From contig NZ_BAABJQ010000007.1 in the NCBI RefSeq assembly GCF_039543385.1, forward strand, positions 124,001 through 188,000: a DNA stretch of 64,000 nucleotides. The letters run 5' to 3'. The position numbers and the translations under genes were made by a program. The notes beneath the pieces are model-generated. The model saw nothing but the letters and a program-made list of their open reading frames with translations. It was not told the DNA's origin and searched no databases. The DNA is from Rugosimonospora acidiphila (GTDB lineage: Bacteria > Actinomycetota > Actinomycetes > Mycobacteriales > Micromonosporaceae). This document shows, piece by piece, positions 31,942 through 41,588 of this stretch (positions are counted from its first letter, which is position 1; every line of letters begins with the position of its first letter).

Positions 31942-34737
31942 ATGCGCTTTCAGGTACTTGGTCCGCTTACGGTCTCCGATGCGGACGGGCCTGTCGCGGT
32001 GACCGCGCCGAAGCAGCGCACGCTACTCGCCGCGTTGCTGGTCGCGCGAGGTCATCCGGTCTCCACCGACCGACTCGTCACCGAACTGTGGCCGGAACAG
32101 GCGCCGTCGACGGCGACCGCCGCGCTACAGGTTCATGTCTCCGGTTTACGCAAAATTACTGGCGAGCGGGTCCGCACGACACCGGCCGGCTATGTCCTGG
32201 ACATCACCACCGATGACGTGGACGCGCACCGGTTCGAGGACATCCTCGCCGGTTCGGCACGCTCCACGGCAACGCTCGCCGAGGCGCTCGACCTGTGGCA
32301 CGGACCAGCCTTCGACGGTGTCGTCACCGGGCCGGACATCGCCGCCGCCGCGGTCCGGCTGAACGAGCTGCGCCTGGCGGCCCGGCAGGAACTCGCTGGC
32401 CTGGTCCTCGCCGCCGGTCGCCACGCCGAGATTCTGGCCGACCTCGCCAGTTGGGTGGCCGAGCGGCCCACCGCCGAAGGTCTGGTCGGGCACCTGATGC
32501 TGGCGCTGTACCGGGCCGGGCGGACGGCGGAGGCCATGGCGGCCTTCGCGCGGCTGCGCGACGTGCTCGCCGAGCGGTTCGACACCGTACCCGGCGACGA
32601 GGTGACCCGCCTGGCCGAGGCCATCCGGCGGCGCGACCCCACGCTCGCGCAACCGCTCGAGCTGCCGGCCGCGCGGACCCGCTTCATCGGACGACGGTCC
32701 GAACTGGACAGTTGCGCCGCGCTGCTCGGCCACTCCCGGCTGCTGACCATCGTCGGGCCGGGCGGTAGCGGCAAGACGCGGCTGTCCTACGAGCTGGCGC
32801 GCGAACTCGCCGCGGACCACCCGGACGGGACCCACGTGGTCGAGCTGGCCGGCTACCCTCCGGCATCCGCAAGGGACGCGGAGGCCCTGGCGGCGCGGGT
32901 CGCGGCCGGCGTGGGCGGTCGGGAGGTCGCGGGGGAGACCGTGATGGCGAGTCTCGCGCGGCATCTCGGCACCAGCCGGGTGCTGCTGGTGCTCGACAAC
33001 TGCGAGCACGTACTGGCGCCGGTGGCCGCGGTCGTGCACGAGCTGCTCGCCGCCTGTCCCGCCGTCCGGGTACTGGCCACGAGCCGGGAACCGTTGGGGC
33101 TGCCTTCGGAGGACGTCTTTGTCCTCGGTGGACTGTCCCTACCGGACCCCGACGCCCCGCGGTCCCGGTCGGTCGGCTCCGACGCCGTACGGCTGTTCGG
33201 CGACCGGGTCGCCGCAGCGCGCGGCGGCCGGCGGCTGCAGCCGGACGAGGAGACGTACGCGGTCGAGCTGTGCCGGCGCCTGGGCGGGCTGCCGCTGGCG
33301 CTGGAGCTGGCGGCGCCCCGGTTGCGGACGCTGTCGTTGCGCGAGTTGGTGGCACGGCTCGACCGCAGCCTGGACCTGCTGTCCGGGTCGTCGCCGGTGG
33401 ACCGCCACCAGACCATGCGCACCGCCATCGACTGGGGACACGATCTGCTCGAACCAAAGCAGCAGGTGCTGTTCCGGCGCCTGAGCCTGTTCGCCGGCGG
33501 GTTCGACCTGGCCGCGGCCGAGCGGGTCGGCGCCGATCCGGCCGGGGCGCCGCCGCGTTTCCCGGACGAGGTGCTCGACGTGCTGACCCGCCTCGTCGAA
33601 CGGTCCATGGTGGACAGATTTGACGCGGCCGGTGGTGCCAGCCGGTACCGCCTGCTCGAGACGACCCGGGAGTACGCGGCCGAACGGCTGGCGACCGACG
33701 GTGGTGCCACCGAGGAACGTGTGGCGGGCGCCCGGCACAGCCGGGTGTACCAGGAGCTCGTCGCCGCCGCTCCACCCACCGACGGCCCGGCGCACGCGCA
33801 GTGGCTCGCGAGGATCAACGCCGAGCACGACAATCTCCGGGTCGCGCTCGAACGCAGCCTGTCCGGCGGTGATCCCGAGACCGGGTTGGCCATCGCCACC
33901 TCGATGTGGTGGTACTGGTGGGTCACCGGCCAGATGCTCGATGGCCGTACGTGGCTGCGCCGCGCCCTCAAGGCGACCGAGTACGAGGTGAGCCAGCGCC
34001 GCGGACAGGCCCTGCGCGCCGCGGCGGCACTGGCTCGTAACAGCGGCGACCTGGCCGAGGCGCGGCGGCTCGGTACCGAGGCGCTCGACACCTTCCGCGA
34101 GCTGGACAACCGCGCCGGCATCATCTCCAGCCTCAACAACCTTTCCATCACCGCGCAGGGCCAGCGCGACTATGAAGCCTCGCTCGAGTACGGGTACGAG
34201 GGCCTGCGGCTCGCGCAGGACGGCGACGACGACCGGGCCATCGCCGCCGCGTTGAACAACACCGCGGGCACCTTGCGCTGCCTCGACCGGCTCGACGAGG
34301 CCGGCGACATGTTCGCCCGCGCACTGGCCGGGTTCGAGAAGATCTCCGACCGGCGGGGGGAGGCCGCGGCCCGGTTCAACCTGGCCACAGTGGACAGACG
34401 GCTGGGCCGGCTGGCCGATGCCCGGCAGCGCTACCTGGACGCGCTCGCGATCTACACCGAGCTGGACATCGCGGAAGGGCAGCTCGACGCGGTCGAAGGG
34501 CTGGCCCACCTGCACGCGTTGCAGGGACGGCCGGCGGAGGCCCTGCGGTTGCTGGTGGTGTCCGACCGGGAGCGGTCCCGGCTGGGCGCTCCGCTGTTCA
34601 CGCCCGACGAACTCGTCGACCGGACCCGGGCCGAGGAACTGGCCCGGGCGGCGCTGTCTCGCGAGGAGGCCGCCGCCGCGCTGCGCGCCGCGTCGACCGA
34701 CACCCTCGCCGACCTGGTGGCCACCTACCGGGCTTAG
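31942..34737 (+). CDS. SARP/AfsR-type transcriptional regulator with NB-ARC-like ATPase and TPR
   Basis: A 931-residue three-part regulator. Residues 1-90 are an OmpR-type winged helix (MRFQVLGPLTVSDADGPV, AALQVHVSGLRK); about 95-240 are the bacterial transcriptional activator (BTAD) domain; an NTPase follows, with Walker A GPGGSGKTRLSYELA (about 272-286) and Walker B VLLVLDNCEHVLAP; the last ~300 residues are TPR-like helices (NSGDLAEARRLGTEALDTF, AALNNTAGTLRCLDRLDEAG). Such SARP proteins activate secondary-metabolite genes or exported-enzyme genes after ATP-dependent oligomerisation. The ATG at 31942 has no strong ribosome site. It lies divergent to a lipoprotein gene; its target cluster is not obvious. 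Confidence 0.9.
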   Translation: MRFQVLGPLTVSDADGPVAVTAPKQRTLLAALLVARGHPVSTDRLVTELWPEQAPSTATAALQVHVSGLRKITGERVRTTPAGYVLDITTDDVDAHRFEDILAGSARSTATLAEALDLWHGPAFDGVVTGPDIAAAAVRLNELRLAARQELAGLVLAAGRHAEILADLASWVAERPTAEGLVGHLMLALYRAGRTAEAMAAFARLRDVLAERFDTVPGDEVTRLAEAIRRRDPTLAQPLELPAARTRFIGRRSELDSCAALLGHSRLLTIVGPGGSGKTRLSYELARELAADHPDGTHVVELAGYPPASARDAEALAARVAAGVGGREVAGETVMASLARHLGTSRVLLVLDNCEHVLAPVAAVVHELLAACPAVRVLATSREPLGLPSEDVFVLGGLSLPDPDAPRSRSVGSDAVRLFGDRVAAARGGRRLQPDEETYAVELCRRLGGLPLALELAAPRLRTLSLRELVARLDRSLDLLSGSSPVDRHQTMRTAIDWGHDLLEPKQQVLFRRLSLFAGGFDLAAAERVGADPAGAPPRFPDEVLDVLTRLVERSMVDRFDAAGGASRYRLLETTREYAAERLATDGGATEERVAGARHSRVYQELVAAAPPTDGPAHAQWLARINAEHDNLRVALERSLSGGDPETGLAIATSMWWYWWVTGQMLDGRTWLRRALKATEYEVSQRRGQALRAAAALARNSGDLAEARRLGTEALDTFRELDNRAGIISSLNNLSITAQGQRDYEASLEYGYEGLRLAQDGDDDRAIAAALNNTAGTLRCLDRLDEAGDMFARALAGFEKISDRRGEAAARFNLATVDRRLGRLADARQRYLDALAIYTELDIAEGQLDAVEGLAHLHALQGRPAEALRLLVVSDRERSRLGAPLFTPDELVDRTRAEELARAALSREEAAAALRAASTDTLADLVATYRA

Positions 34738-35160
34738 GCCGTGCTTCATCGCGAGGGGTTTGACAGTCGACCTGGAAGCGGGCGTGCCGGTGCCGCATAG
34801 CTGTGCTCGCCCGTTCTCAGCGCAAGATCTGCGGGGGCGCGGAGGAGCTGGCACCACGGGGCGTCGGGTTATGCGGCGGGTCGCCGTCAATGACGGCGAC
34901 CCGCCTCCCCCGGCTGGGCGTCAAGGCCGCGCGGGCCCACGCCACTGCCGCGCATCGATGTCTACTGGAACATGTCGCCCTCCCGGGACTATCGCGACGG
35001 CAAGCGACACCGCCTCACCTGGCGACCCCCAGCACCTGCTGGATCGTGCCCTCAGGAGAGTGCGTCGCGGTGATGTCGGTGCCACGCTCCCTGGCACCAC
35101 AGTCCAGGACCGGGCATCCCGTGACCGGCCTGGTGTTGCGCGAGATCGGTACGGGTGCCG
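34738..35160. other. Intergenic region, 423 bp
   Basis: Lies between the converging SARP gene and alpha/beta-hydrolase gene. A long hairpin at 34875-34905 is the only clear structure. No open frame in it has a ribosome site or family resemblance. Confidence 0.55.
34875..34905. terminator. Long hairpin terminator
   Basis: GGCGGGTCGCCGTCA and TGACGGCGACCCGCC are perfect 15-bp arms separated by a single A (a small loop opens in RNA). It lies 137 bp beyond the SARP gene stop and before the converging hydrolase gene, so it may end either transcript. Confidence 0.6.
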
Positions 35161-36012
35161 TTATTTTGTCGTGGCGGCGGCGGCCTGCTCGATCACCGTC
35201 GTGACGACGTCAGGGTGGGAGACGGCTACCGAGTGGGAGGAGTTGACCTTCGTGATGTGGGCGTGGGCGCGCTTGGCCATGAACTCCTGGGCGGCCGGCG
35301 GGATGTTGGGGTCCTGGTTGGTGATGACGTCCCAGCTGGGCACGTTCGTCCAGGCGGCGGCCGTCACGTTCTCGCCGAGGGCCGCCTGGTCGATGGGGCG
35401 CTGGGTTGCTTCCATGAGGGCGGCCCTGTTCGCGGGTACGTCGCTGGCGAACTGCTGGCGGTACTTGTCGGCCTTGACGAACAAGTCGGTGCCCGTGGTC
35501 CCGTCGGGCAGCGTGTAGGGCACCGGGTCCAGGGCGTCGGGCAGTGTGCTGCCGGGGAACTGGGTGAGCAGCTGGTTCGCGTTCTCGCCTACGGCGGGGA
35601 TGAGGGCCGCCGCGTAGACGAGGGCTTTGACCTTGGAATCGTTCGCGCCGGCCTGGCCGATGATTTCCCCGCCGTAGGAGTGGCTCACCAGGATGACGTT
35701 GCCCTGGATGTGGTCCACGACGCTGCGCAGGTATGCGGCGTCGCTGGCCACTGCGTTCAGCGGATTGGCGGGGGCGACGACGGGGTAGCCGGCTTTCTGG
35801 AGCCGCTGGATGACGCCGTCCCAGCTCGATGCGTCCTCGAAGGCGCCGTGTACCAGCACGATCGTGGGCTTCGGCCGCGTGTTGTGTGAGGCCGTGGCCG
35901 AAGCGCTCGCGCCGAAGGTGAATACGCCGGCGGCGGTCAGAGCCAGGACACCCGCACCGGCGACGGCTGTGCGGCGCAGGGGCCGGGAGCGCTTGAGTGA
36001 CGCCACGTTCAT
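35161..36012 (-). CDS. Exported alpha/beta hydrolase
   Basis: A 283-residue secreted hydrolase. The ATG at 36012 follows GGAAGGAAA; the N-terminus RSRPLRRTAVAGAGVLALTAAGVFTFGASASATA is a signal peptide cut near residue 40 (given as a span; key end GASASATA). The fold begins TIVLVHGAFEDASSWDGVI with the oxyanion HG, the nucleophile is in VSHSYGGEIIG, and the catalytic His is probably in NSSHSVAVSHP. The sequence resembles the EstC/hydroxynitrile-lyase-like group of esterases. It lies divergent to an AraC regulator gene that may control it. Substrate unknown. Confidence 0.88.
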   Translation of the reverse strand: MNVASLKRSRPLRRTAVAGAGVLALTAAGVFTFGASASATASHNTRPKPTIVLVHGAFEDASSWDGVIQRLQKAGYPVVAPANPLNAVASDAAYLRSVVDHIQGNVILVSHSYGGEIIGQAGANDSKVKALVYAAALIPAVGENANQLLTQFPGSTLPDALDPVPYTLPDGTTGTDLFVKADKYRQQFASDVPANRAALMEATQRPIDQAALGENVTAAAWTNVPSWDVITNQDPNIPPAAQEFMAKRAHAHITKVNSSHSVAVSHPDVVTTVIEQAAAATTK

Positions 36013-36395
36013 GATGCATTTCCTTCCAGTGGTAAAGCGCACGGGCTGTACCGCGCCCGGTGCTTGATTGCCTTCGCGAAGGTAACGCGCATGCCGGCCC
36101 GACCCGGCCTGTCGGGGCTGCCACGGCCGGCAGCTGGCGCGCAGGTACGACGGTTGGGCACGGGTATACCGGCATGACGACAAGGCCCGCTTACTCACCC
36201 ACCGCGAGGGCCCGGCGGCGGCAACCGGTTCGTGACGCGTTGCGCGCCAGCGGTTCGTTGCGGTGCTGCCGCGCGGGGGAGAGGATGCTCAGGTGGGCCG
36301 ACGACGCGAGATCGAGGCCCGGTGACTGGAGGGGTAGGCCGAATCGGCCGAGTGGCGCAACTGCACTATGTAGCAAGGAAAGGCACGACCGACGT
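36013..36395. other. Divergent promoter region, 383 bp
   Basis: Between the hydrolase (minus) and AraC-family (plus) genes. It holds a perfect 12-bp palindrome CCTTCGCGAAGG at 36071-36082 and the inverted pair CATGCCGG (36090-36097) / CCGGCATG (36169-36176), which could be regulator sites. No gene is seen. Confidence 0.5.
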
Positions 36396-37361
36396 ATGCA
36401 GATCGAAGAGACCCCGCTGCTCGGGCGGAACGATGACCCTGGCCGACTCACTATCGACATCACCGTCCCATACGCGGAGGTCAAATGGGCGCAGATACTG
36501 CACAGTGAGTGGGAACGCCAGGCGCGTGACTGGGTGATGCCGGCTCCCGCGCTGACGCTGCCGCGGCGCACCAATGGGTCGTACCGGATCCGCATGCAGA
36601 TGACGAGGATGGCCGACCTCGTCGTGCAGGACATGTACAGCGAAGAGGTCGCGGGGCACTGCCGGTGGGACGACCAGGTCATCGCCGCGTTCCAGCTGCG
36701 TGGCAACTCGCGCCTAGCCGTCGCAAGCCAGATGAACAGCGTGGGTGCGGGACTCGTCTGCGTCACCCGAAGCGCATCCACCTGGGACTGGGAAGTCGGC
36801 TGTGGCGCCCGACTGGCCATGTTCGCCTTGCCCGCCAGCGAGATCCGATTCCCAAGAAAACAACGATCGATCACTGCGCAGCAGGACAGCGCCGCCGCCC
36901 GGATGCTGCTCGCCCACCTTCGCTCCTGGGCAGACGTGAACGACGATCTCAGCCCGGCCGCGTCCTGGGCCGCACGCAACGCGGCTGTGGAGCTGCTCCA
37001 CGGACTGCTCAACGACCAGGTCATCGACGATGCGGAATTCTCGGCAAGCCTGGCAAGGGCGGCCATGGAATTGATCGACAACCGGCTACTGGACCGTCAC
37101 CTGGATCCGCGTTCCGTCGCGGATTTCCTGTTCGTATCCACTCGCACCCTTCACCGCGCGTTCGCGAGTCAGGCCACCTCGGTCATGGGATACGTCCGGG
37201 AACGGCGGCTCGATCGTGCCCGGATGGAGCTGATGTCGACCTCGCTGACGGTTTCCGAAGTGGCGGCCCGTTGGCACTTCACGGACAGCAGCCATTTCAT
37301 CAAGGCGTACAAGAAGAGATTCGGCGAACTACCCAGCGCTTTGCCGCGCGGCACCGGCTGA
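36396..37361 (+). CDS. AraC-family transcriptional regulator
   Basis: A 321-residue regulator. The first ~200 residues form a sensor domain resembling the AraC-binding-like domain of actinobacterial AraC proteins (TRMADLVVQDMYSEE, GAGLVCVTRSAS). The C-terminal ~100 residues hold two helix-turn-helix units: DPRSVADFLFVSTRTLHRAF and TVSEVAARWHFTDSSHFIKA, ending in YKKRFGELPSALPRG. The ATG at 36396 is used because AAGGAAAGG lies upstream, at a slightly long distance; the open frame continues upstream without a better start. It is divergent to the exported hydrolase and converges on the LAL regulator gene. Confidence 0.88.
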   Translation: MQIEETPLLGRNDDPGRLTIDITVPYAEVKWAQILHSEWERQARDWVMPAPALTLPRRTNGSYRIRMQMTRMADLVVQDMYSEEVAGHCRWDDQVIAAFQLRGNSRLAVASQMNSVGAGLVCVTRSASTWDWEVGCGARLAMFALPASEIRFPRKQRSITAQQDSAAARMLLAHLRSWADVNDDLSPAASWAARNAAVELLHGLLNDQVIDDAEFSASLARAAMELIDNRLLDRHLDPRSVADFLFVSTRTLHRAFASQATSVMGYVRERRLDRARMELMSTSLTVSEVAARWHFTDSSHFIKAYKKRFGELPSALPRGTG

Positions 37362-37370
37362 ACGGAGAAG

Positions 37371-40094
37371 TCACCGTGCGCGCAGCGCTCCGGCGAGTTC
37401 GCGGCGGGATCCGATGCCCAGCTTCATGAAAACCTTGCGCAGGTGCCACTCGACCGTGCGGGGGCTGAGGAACATCTCGGCGCCGATCTCGGGGTTGGTC
37501 CGACCCGCCACGGCCAGCCGGGCGATCTGTGCCTCCTGCGAGGTGAGGTCGTCGCATGCCGCCGGGTTCCGCTTGCGGACGGTCTCGCCGGTGGCGGCCA
37601 GCTCCCGGCCGGCCCGCTGCGCGAAGCCCTCCGCGCCCATCGTCCTGAACGCGTCGTGGGCGCTGCGCAGCTGGGTCCGGGCGTCGCCACGCCGGCTCTC
37701 CCGGCGCAGCCACTCGCCATACAGCAGGCGCGCCCGGGCCAGCGGCAGCCGCATGCTGGTGGCGGACAGCCGTTCGATCGATTCACGGTACTGCGCCTCG
37801 GCCCGTCCGGGCGGGCCGGCGAGCGCGTCGGCGAGGGCCTGGGCACCGAGGGCCCAGTCCGTGCCCGCGACCGCGGTCCGTTCCGCGAGCCGGTCACGCG
37901 CCCGCGTCGCCACGGCCGACGCCCCGTCGCGCGCCGCGGCCTCGACCAGCTCACCGAGTGTCCAGTTGAACACGGCGATGTCCTCGTACTCGGCGGCCTG
38001 CCGGGCGGCCTCCAGCGCCGCCGGATAGCGGCCGAGCCCGTTGAACAGCGCGGCCCTGGCGTAGCCGGCCAGCCCGAGCAGCCGGCCCTCGCCACGGGCG
38101 TCGGCGTCCTTGACCGTGGCCTCGAACAACTCCAGTGCCGGTAGTTCCTGGCCGCGATAGGCGGCCAGCATGAGTGACGCGGACGGGTGCCCGGCCAGTC
38201 TGGTGGCCCGGCCCAGGGCGTCGGCCTCGTCGAGCAGGTCCGACGCGTCCGCGAACTGCCCCGCGAACACCAGCGCGCCGGCGCGGAAGGCCAGCGCGGT
38301 GGGCAGCAGCGACAGCGACCCGGCCTCGCGGGAGGAGCGGACCGCCGCTTCGGTGAGCCGGTGCCACGTCGCGTCCTCCCACACCTCGTACGCGACGGGC
38401 CCGGTCAGCCACAGCAGGTTCAGGTCCTCGTCCGTGCCGAGTGCGCCCAGCGCCTGGCGCAGCAGTGGCACGGAGGCCGGGTACCCGTCCAGGCTCCACC
38501 CGACCAGACCCGTGAGCAGCAGGCCGACCGCGTCCTGTCCGGCCGGGACGGCTCGGGCGGCCTCGGCCGCCCGGCGCAGTTCGTCGTCGCCGAGCCGGCC
38601 GGCGTGTACGGCCGCGCCCAGCGCCGAGAGGTAGGTCTCCTGGGCCGCGGCGCCGTCCAGCGTCTCCAACCGCGCGGCGGCCGTGAGCAGCGGTGCACAG
38701 GCGTCCCGGCCGGGGTTGAGCACGAACTCGACCTGGGCGCGCAGGCGCTGCACGCGGGCCTGTTGCAGCAGGTCGAGGGGGCACAGCTCGGCGGCGGCCA
38801 GCAGGTCGGGTACCTGCGCCGGTGCGCCGGCGGCGAATCGGGCCTGGGCGGCGGCGAGGGCGAGGGCTGCCCGTCGTCGCGGGTCGGCCGCCAGCTCGGT
38901 GGCGCGCTGCAGGAACGCCGCCGCCGCCGACCGGCCGCCACGGGCCATGGCCCGGTCGGCCGAACGTTCCAGTTCGCCGGCCACCTGCTCGTCGGGTCCC
39001 ACCGCGGCATGCGCCCGGTGCCAGGCATGCCGGTCCGGATCCCGCCGCGGGTCGGTCACCTCGGCCAGCGCGCGGTGCACCTCGCGCAGCTCCTCCGCCC
39101 CGGCGGATCGCCAGGCGGCCGAGCGCACCAGCGGGTGCCGGAACCGGACCCGGGTGCCGACCTCGACCAGCCCGGCGGCCTGCGCGGGCGTGATGGCGTC
39201 CGGCTCGATGCCCAGCCGTTCGAGCGCGCGCCACAGCAGAGTCACGTCGCCGACCGGTTCGACGGCGGCGGTCAGCAGCACGCGGACGGTCTGCGCGGGC
39301 AGTGCCGCGATGCGCCGCCCGAAGCCCTCCTCGACCCGATTGGCCAGCGGTGTCGTGCTCGGCGCGCCGAACCCGAACGCCAGCTCCGCCGGCGTGAGGC
39401 CCCGGGGAAGCTCGAGCAGGGCCAGCGGGTTGCCGCGCGTCTCGGCCACGATCCGGTCGCGTACCCGCGCGTCGACCGGCCCGGTGAGCGCCGAATCCAG
39501 CAACGCCCGCGCGTCCGCGTCGGGTAGCCCGTCGACGCGCAGCTCCGGCAGGTCGCTGAGCATCCGCTCGTCCCCGGGGCTGCGGGAGGCGAACACCAGC
39601 GCGACCGACTCGGCATCCAGCCGTCGGGCCACGAAGGTGAGGATGACTTCGGACATCCGGTCGATCCACTGCACGTCGTCGACCACGCAGACCAGCGGCT
39701 GCTGGGCGGCGGCCTCGGCGAACAGGCCAAGCACGGCCAGACCGATGAGCAGCCCCTCCGGCGGGCCGCCGGGCTCCACCCCGAAGGCGGTGGCCAGCGC
39801 GGCGCGCTGCGGCTCGGGTAGCCGGGGGAGTTGGCCCATCAGCGGCGCGCAGAGCTGCTGCAGCGCCGAGTATGCGATCTCGGACTCCGGCTCGACCCCG
39901 GCCGTGCGCGTGACCAGGCAGGCCCCCGCGCGCTCGCTCAGGTAGTCGAGCAGGGCCGTCTTGCCGGCGCCGGGCTCCCCTCGCAGAACCAGCACGCGAC
40001 TGCGGCCGTGACGCACGTCGCGCAGCAGCCGATCGAGCGTGTCCCGCTCGCGCAGCCGGCCGCGCAGCTCGGATCCCCCGGTGTTGCTCGGCAC
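37371..40094 (-). CDS. LuxR-family LAL regulator (large ATP-binding)
   Basis: A 907-residue LAL-type regulator. An AAA/NTPase domain starts at the N-terminus with Walker A LRGEPGAGKTALLDYL (about 38-53) and Walker B LVCVVDDVQWIDRMS, followed by a long helical TPR-like region. The last ~65 residues form the LuxR HTH (LTSQEAQIARLAVAGRTNPE, then FLSPRTVEWHLRKVFMKLGI). These proteins activate secondary-metabolite or carbon-use genes on binding an inducer (MalT is the model). The upstream divergent region leads to a thioesterase gene at 40409. Target genes are unknown. Confidence 0.92.
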   Translation of the reverse strand: MPSNTGGSELRGRLRERDTLDRLLRDVRHGRSRVLVLRGEPGAGKTALLDYLSERAGACLVTRTAGVEPESEIAYSALQQLCAPLMGQLPRLPEPQRAALATAFGVEPGGPPEGLLIGLAVLGLFAEAAAQQPLVCVVDDVQWIDRMSEVILTFVARRLDAESVALVFASRSPGDERMLSDLPELRVDGLPDADARALLDSALTGPVDARVRDRIVAETRGNPLALLELPRGLTPAELAFGFGAPSTTPLANRVEEGFGRRIAALPAQTVRVLLTAAVEPVGDVTLLWRALERLGIEPDAITPAQAAGLVEVGTRVRFRHPLVRSAAWRSAGAEELREVHRALAEVTDPRRDPDRHAWHRAHAAVGPDEQVAGELERSADRAMARGGRSAAAAFLQRATELAADPRRRAALALAAAQARFAAGAPAQVPDLLAAAELCPLDLLQQARVQRLRAQVEFVLNPGRDACAPLLTAAARLETLDGAAAQETYLSALGAAVHAGRLGDDELRRAAEAARAVPAGQDAVGLLLTGLVGWSLDGYPASVPLLRQALGALGTDEDLNLLWLTGPVAYEVWEDATWHRLTEAAVRSSREAGSLSLLPTALAFRAGALVFAGQFADASDLLDEADALGRATRLAGHPSASLMLAAYRGQELPALELFEATVKDADARGEGRLLGLAGYARAALFNGLGRYPAALEAARQAAEYEDIAVFNWTLGELVEAAARDGASAVATRARDRLAERTAVAGTDWALGAQALADALAGPPGRAEAQYRESIERLSATSMRLPLARARLLYGEWLRRESRRGDARTQLRSAHDAFRTMGAEGFAQRAGRELAATGETVRKRNPAACDDLTSQEAQIARLAVAGRTNPEIGAEMFLSPRTVEWHLRKVFMKLGIGSRRELAGALRAR

Positions 40095-40408
40095 CTCACC
40101 CTCCCCAGCTTGGAAAGGTACACCCGGCGTGATCGTCTCCCGGCCAGCAGCGGCGACGGACCGCCGAGAAATGCCTGAACTATGCCTCTAAGACGGGATC
40201 AGCCGCCGTGGCCGGTTGCGGGCCCCGACCCGATGCGTTCACTCACCGTGGCGCCGCGTCGACCAGACCAGGCATCCCAGGGATCCCACCAGTGGCTCTC
40301 CCTGGGGCGCCCGGCTCGCGGGCCGAGAACGCTCGGGAGGTGCCTGTCCGGACGCGCGAACGTCCCGGCCTCACTCCACCGCCCGCGAGACCGAGGGGAA
40401 CCATCTGA
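40095..40408. other. Divergent promoter region, 314 bp
   Basis: Between the LAL regulator (minus) and thioesterase (plus) genes. GGGATCCC near 40278 is a small palindrome; no long hairpin, repeat or convincing gene was seen. The thioesterase ribosome site (GAGGGGAACC) is at its right end. Confidence 0.45.
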
Positions 40409-40921
40409 ATGAACAGCGAGAACACGACGGCCGCGCTGCCGGGCGCCGCCTCCTTGGAAAAGGACCTGTCGCCGACTCCGCCCCTGATCAACCACGGGCG
40501 TCTCATCCCGATTCAGATCTACTATGATGATCTTGACGCGATGGGCATGCTGCATCACGCCCGGTACGCGACGGTCTTCGAGCGGGCCATCCTCGATTAC
40601 TGGGCAGGGCGTGGATACGTGCCGGCCGGCGACGACAGGTCACCCGACCTGTTCAGCGCAGTCCGGGAACTCGCCATCGAATACCACGTTCCCGTGACCG
40701 CACCCGGTCTACTGCTCGTGCACCTCTGGCTGAACCGCCTGGGCCGCACCAGCGCGGAGTTCGGCTTCCGGCTGCTGACGGTCGACGGCAGCACGGTGCA
40801 CGCCGAGGGGCGTCGCGTGATCATCAAGCTCGACCCCGGCACGCTGCGACCGACGGCCTGGAGTGCCCGGATCCTCGCCGACGCCGTGGAACTTCAGGCT
40901 GCCCCGTACGAAAGGAACTGA
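40409..40921 (+). CDS. Hotdog-fold acyl-CoA thioesterase (YbgC/4HBT family)
   Basis: A 170-residue single hotdog domain after a ~25-residue flexible N-terminus. The family motif is IYYDDLDAMGMLHHARYATVFERA, with the catalytic Asp at about position 43 of the YbgC-type D-x-x-G pattern (here DLDAMG). SAEFGFRLLTVDGSTVHAEGR is the second conserved strand-helix region. It hydrolyses acyl-CoA or acyl-ACP thioesters in the cytosol. It is two bases upstream of the VOC gene and so co-transcribed with it. The substrate chain is unknown. Confidence 0.88.
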   Translation: MNSENTTAALPGAASLEKDLSPTPPLINHGRLIPIQIYYDDLDAMGMLHHARYATVFERAILDYWAGRGYVPAGDDRSPDLFSAVRELAIEYHVPVTAPGLLLVHLWLNRLGRTSAEFGFRLLTVDGSTVHAEGRRVIIKLDPGTLRPTAWSARILADAVELQAAPYERN

Positions 40922-40923
40922 CG

Positions 40924-41529
40924 ATGACGGATCTGAAGATCGAAGTGGTGGTCCTGCCGGTCTCGGACGTGGACCGGGCCAAGGAGTTCTACACGAGGCT
41001 CGGCTTCCGGGAGGACCTCGACTACGTCGGCGCGGAGGGCTTCCGGGTCGTGCATTTCACCCCGCCCGGCTCGCCCACGTCAATCATCATCGGCAGCGGC
41101 ATCAGCGAGGCGACGCCGGGCTCGCAGCGGGGCGTGCACCTGGTCGTGGACGATGTCGTCGCCGCCCGGGAGGAACTGGTCGCACGCGGGATCGAGGTGA
41201 GCGAGGTGTTTCACGACGCCGGTGGGGTGTTCCACCACGCCGGCACCGAGGATCGGGTACCCGGGCCGCAGCCGGAGCGGCGCTCGTACGGTTCGTTCGC
41301 GTCATTCGCCGACCCGGACGGCAATTACTTCGTGCTGCAGGAGGTGACCCAGCGGGGGCCGGGGCGCATCAGCCACGTCGTCTACGGTTCGGCGGCGGAG
41401 ATCGAGCGGGCGCTGCGCGCCGCGGCCGAGGCGCACGGCCAGCACGAGCGGGAGATCGGCCACGAGGACCCGGACTGGCCGACCTGGTACGCCGCGCACC
41501 TGGCCCGGGCGGCCGGACTCGGATCCTGA
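40924..41529 (+). CDS. VOC (glyoxalase/dioxygenase) superfamily protein
   Basis: A 201-residue protein with two beta-alpha-beta-beta-beta units: KIEVVVLPVSDVDRAKEFYTRLGF at the start and GVHLVVDDVVAAREELVARG in the middle, followed by SFADPDGNYFVLQEV, a classical VOC end. A ~50-residue helical tail follows that resembles no common VOC extension (ending HEDPDWPTWYAAHLARAAGL; this tail is often seen in actinobacterial VOC proteins). Metal ligands cannot be assigned with certainty. It is coupled to the thioesterase gene. Confidence 0.85.
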   Translation: MTDLKIEVVVLPVSDVDRAKEFYTRLGFREDLDYVGAEGFRVVHFTPPGSPTSIIIGSGISEATPGSQRGVHLVVDDVVAAREELVARGIEVSEVFHDAGGVFHHAGTEDRVPGPQPERRSYGSFASFADPDGNYFVLQEVTQRGPGRISHVVYGSAAEIERALRAAAEAHGQHEREIGHEDPDWPTWYAAHLARAAGLGS

Positions 41530-41588
41530 CTGGTGGCCGGGGACCGGGCCGGTCGGCGCCGGCCATCTCGCCCACCCGGTGAATCGCC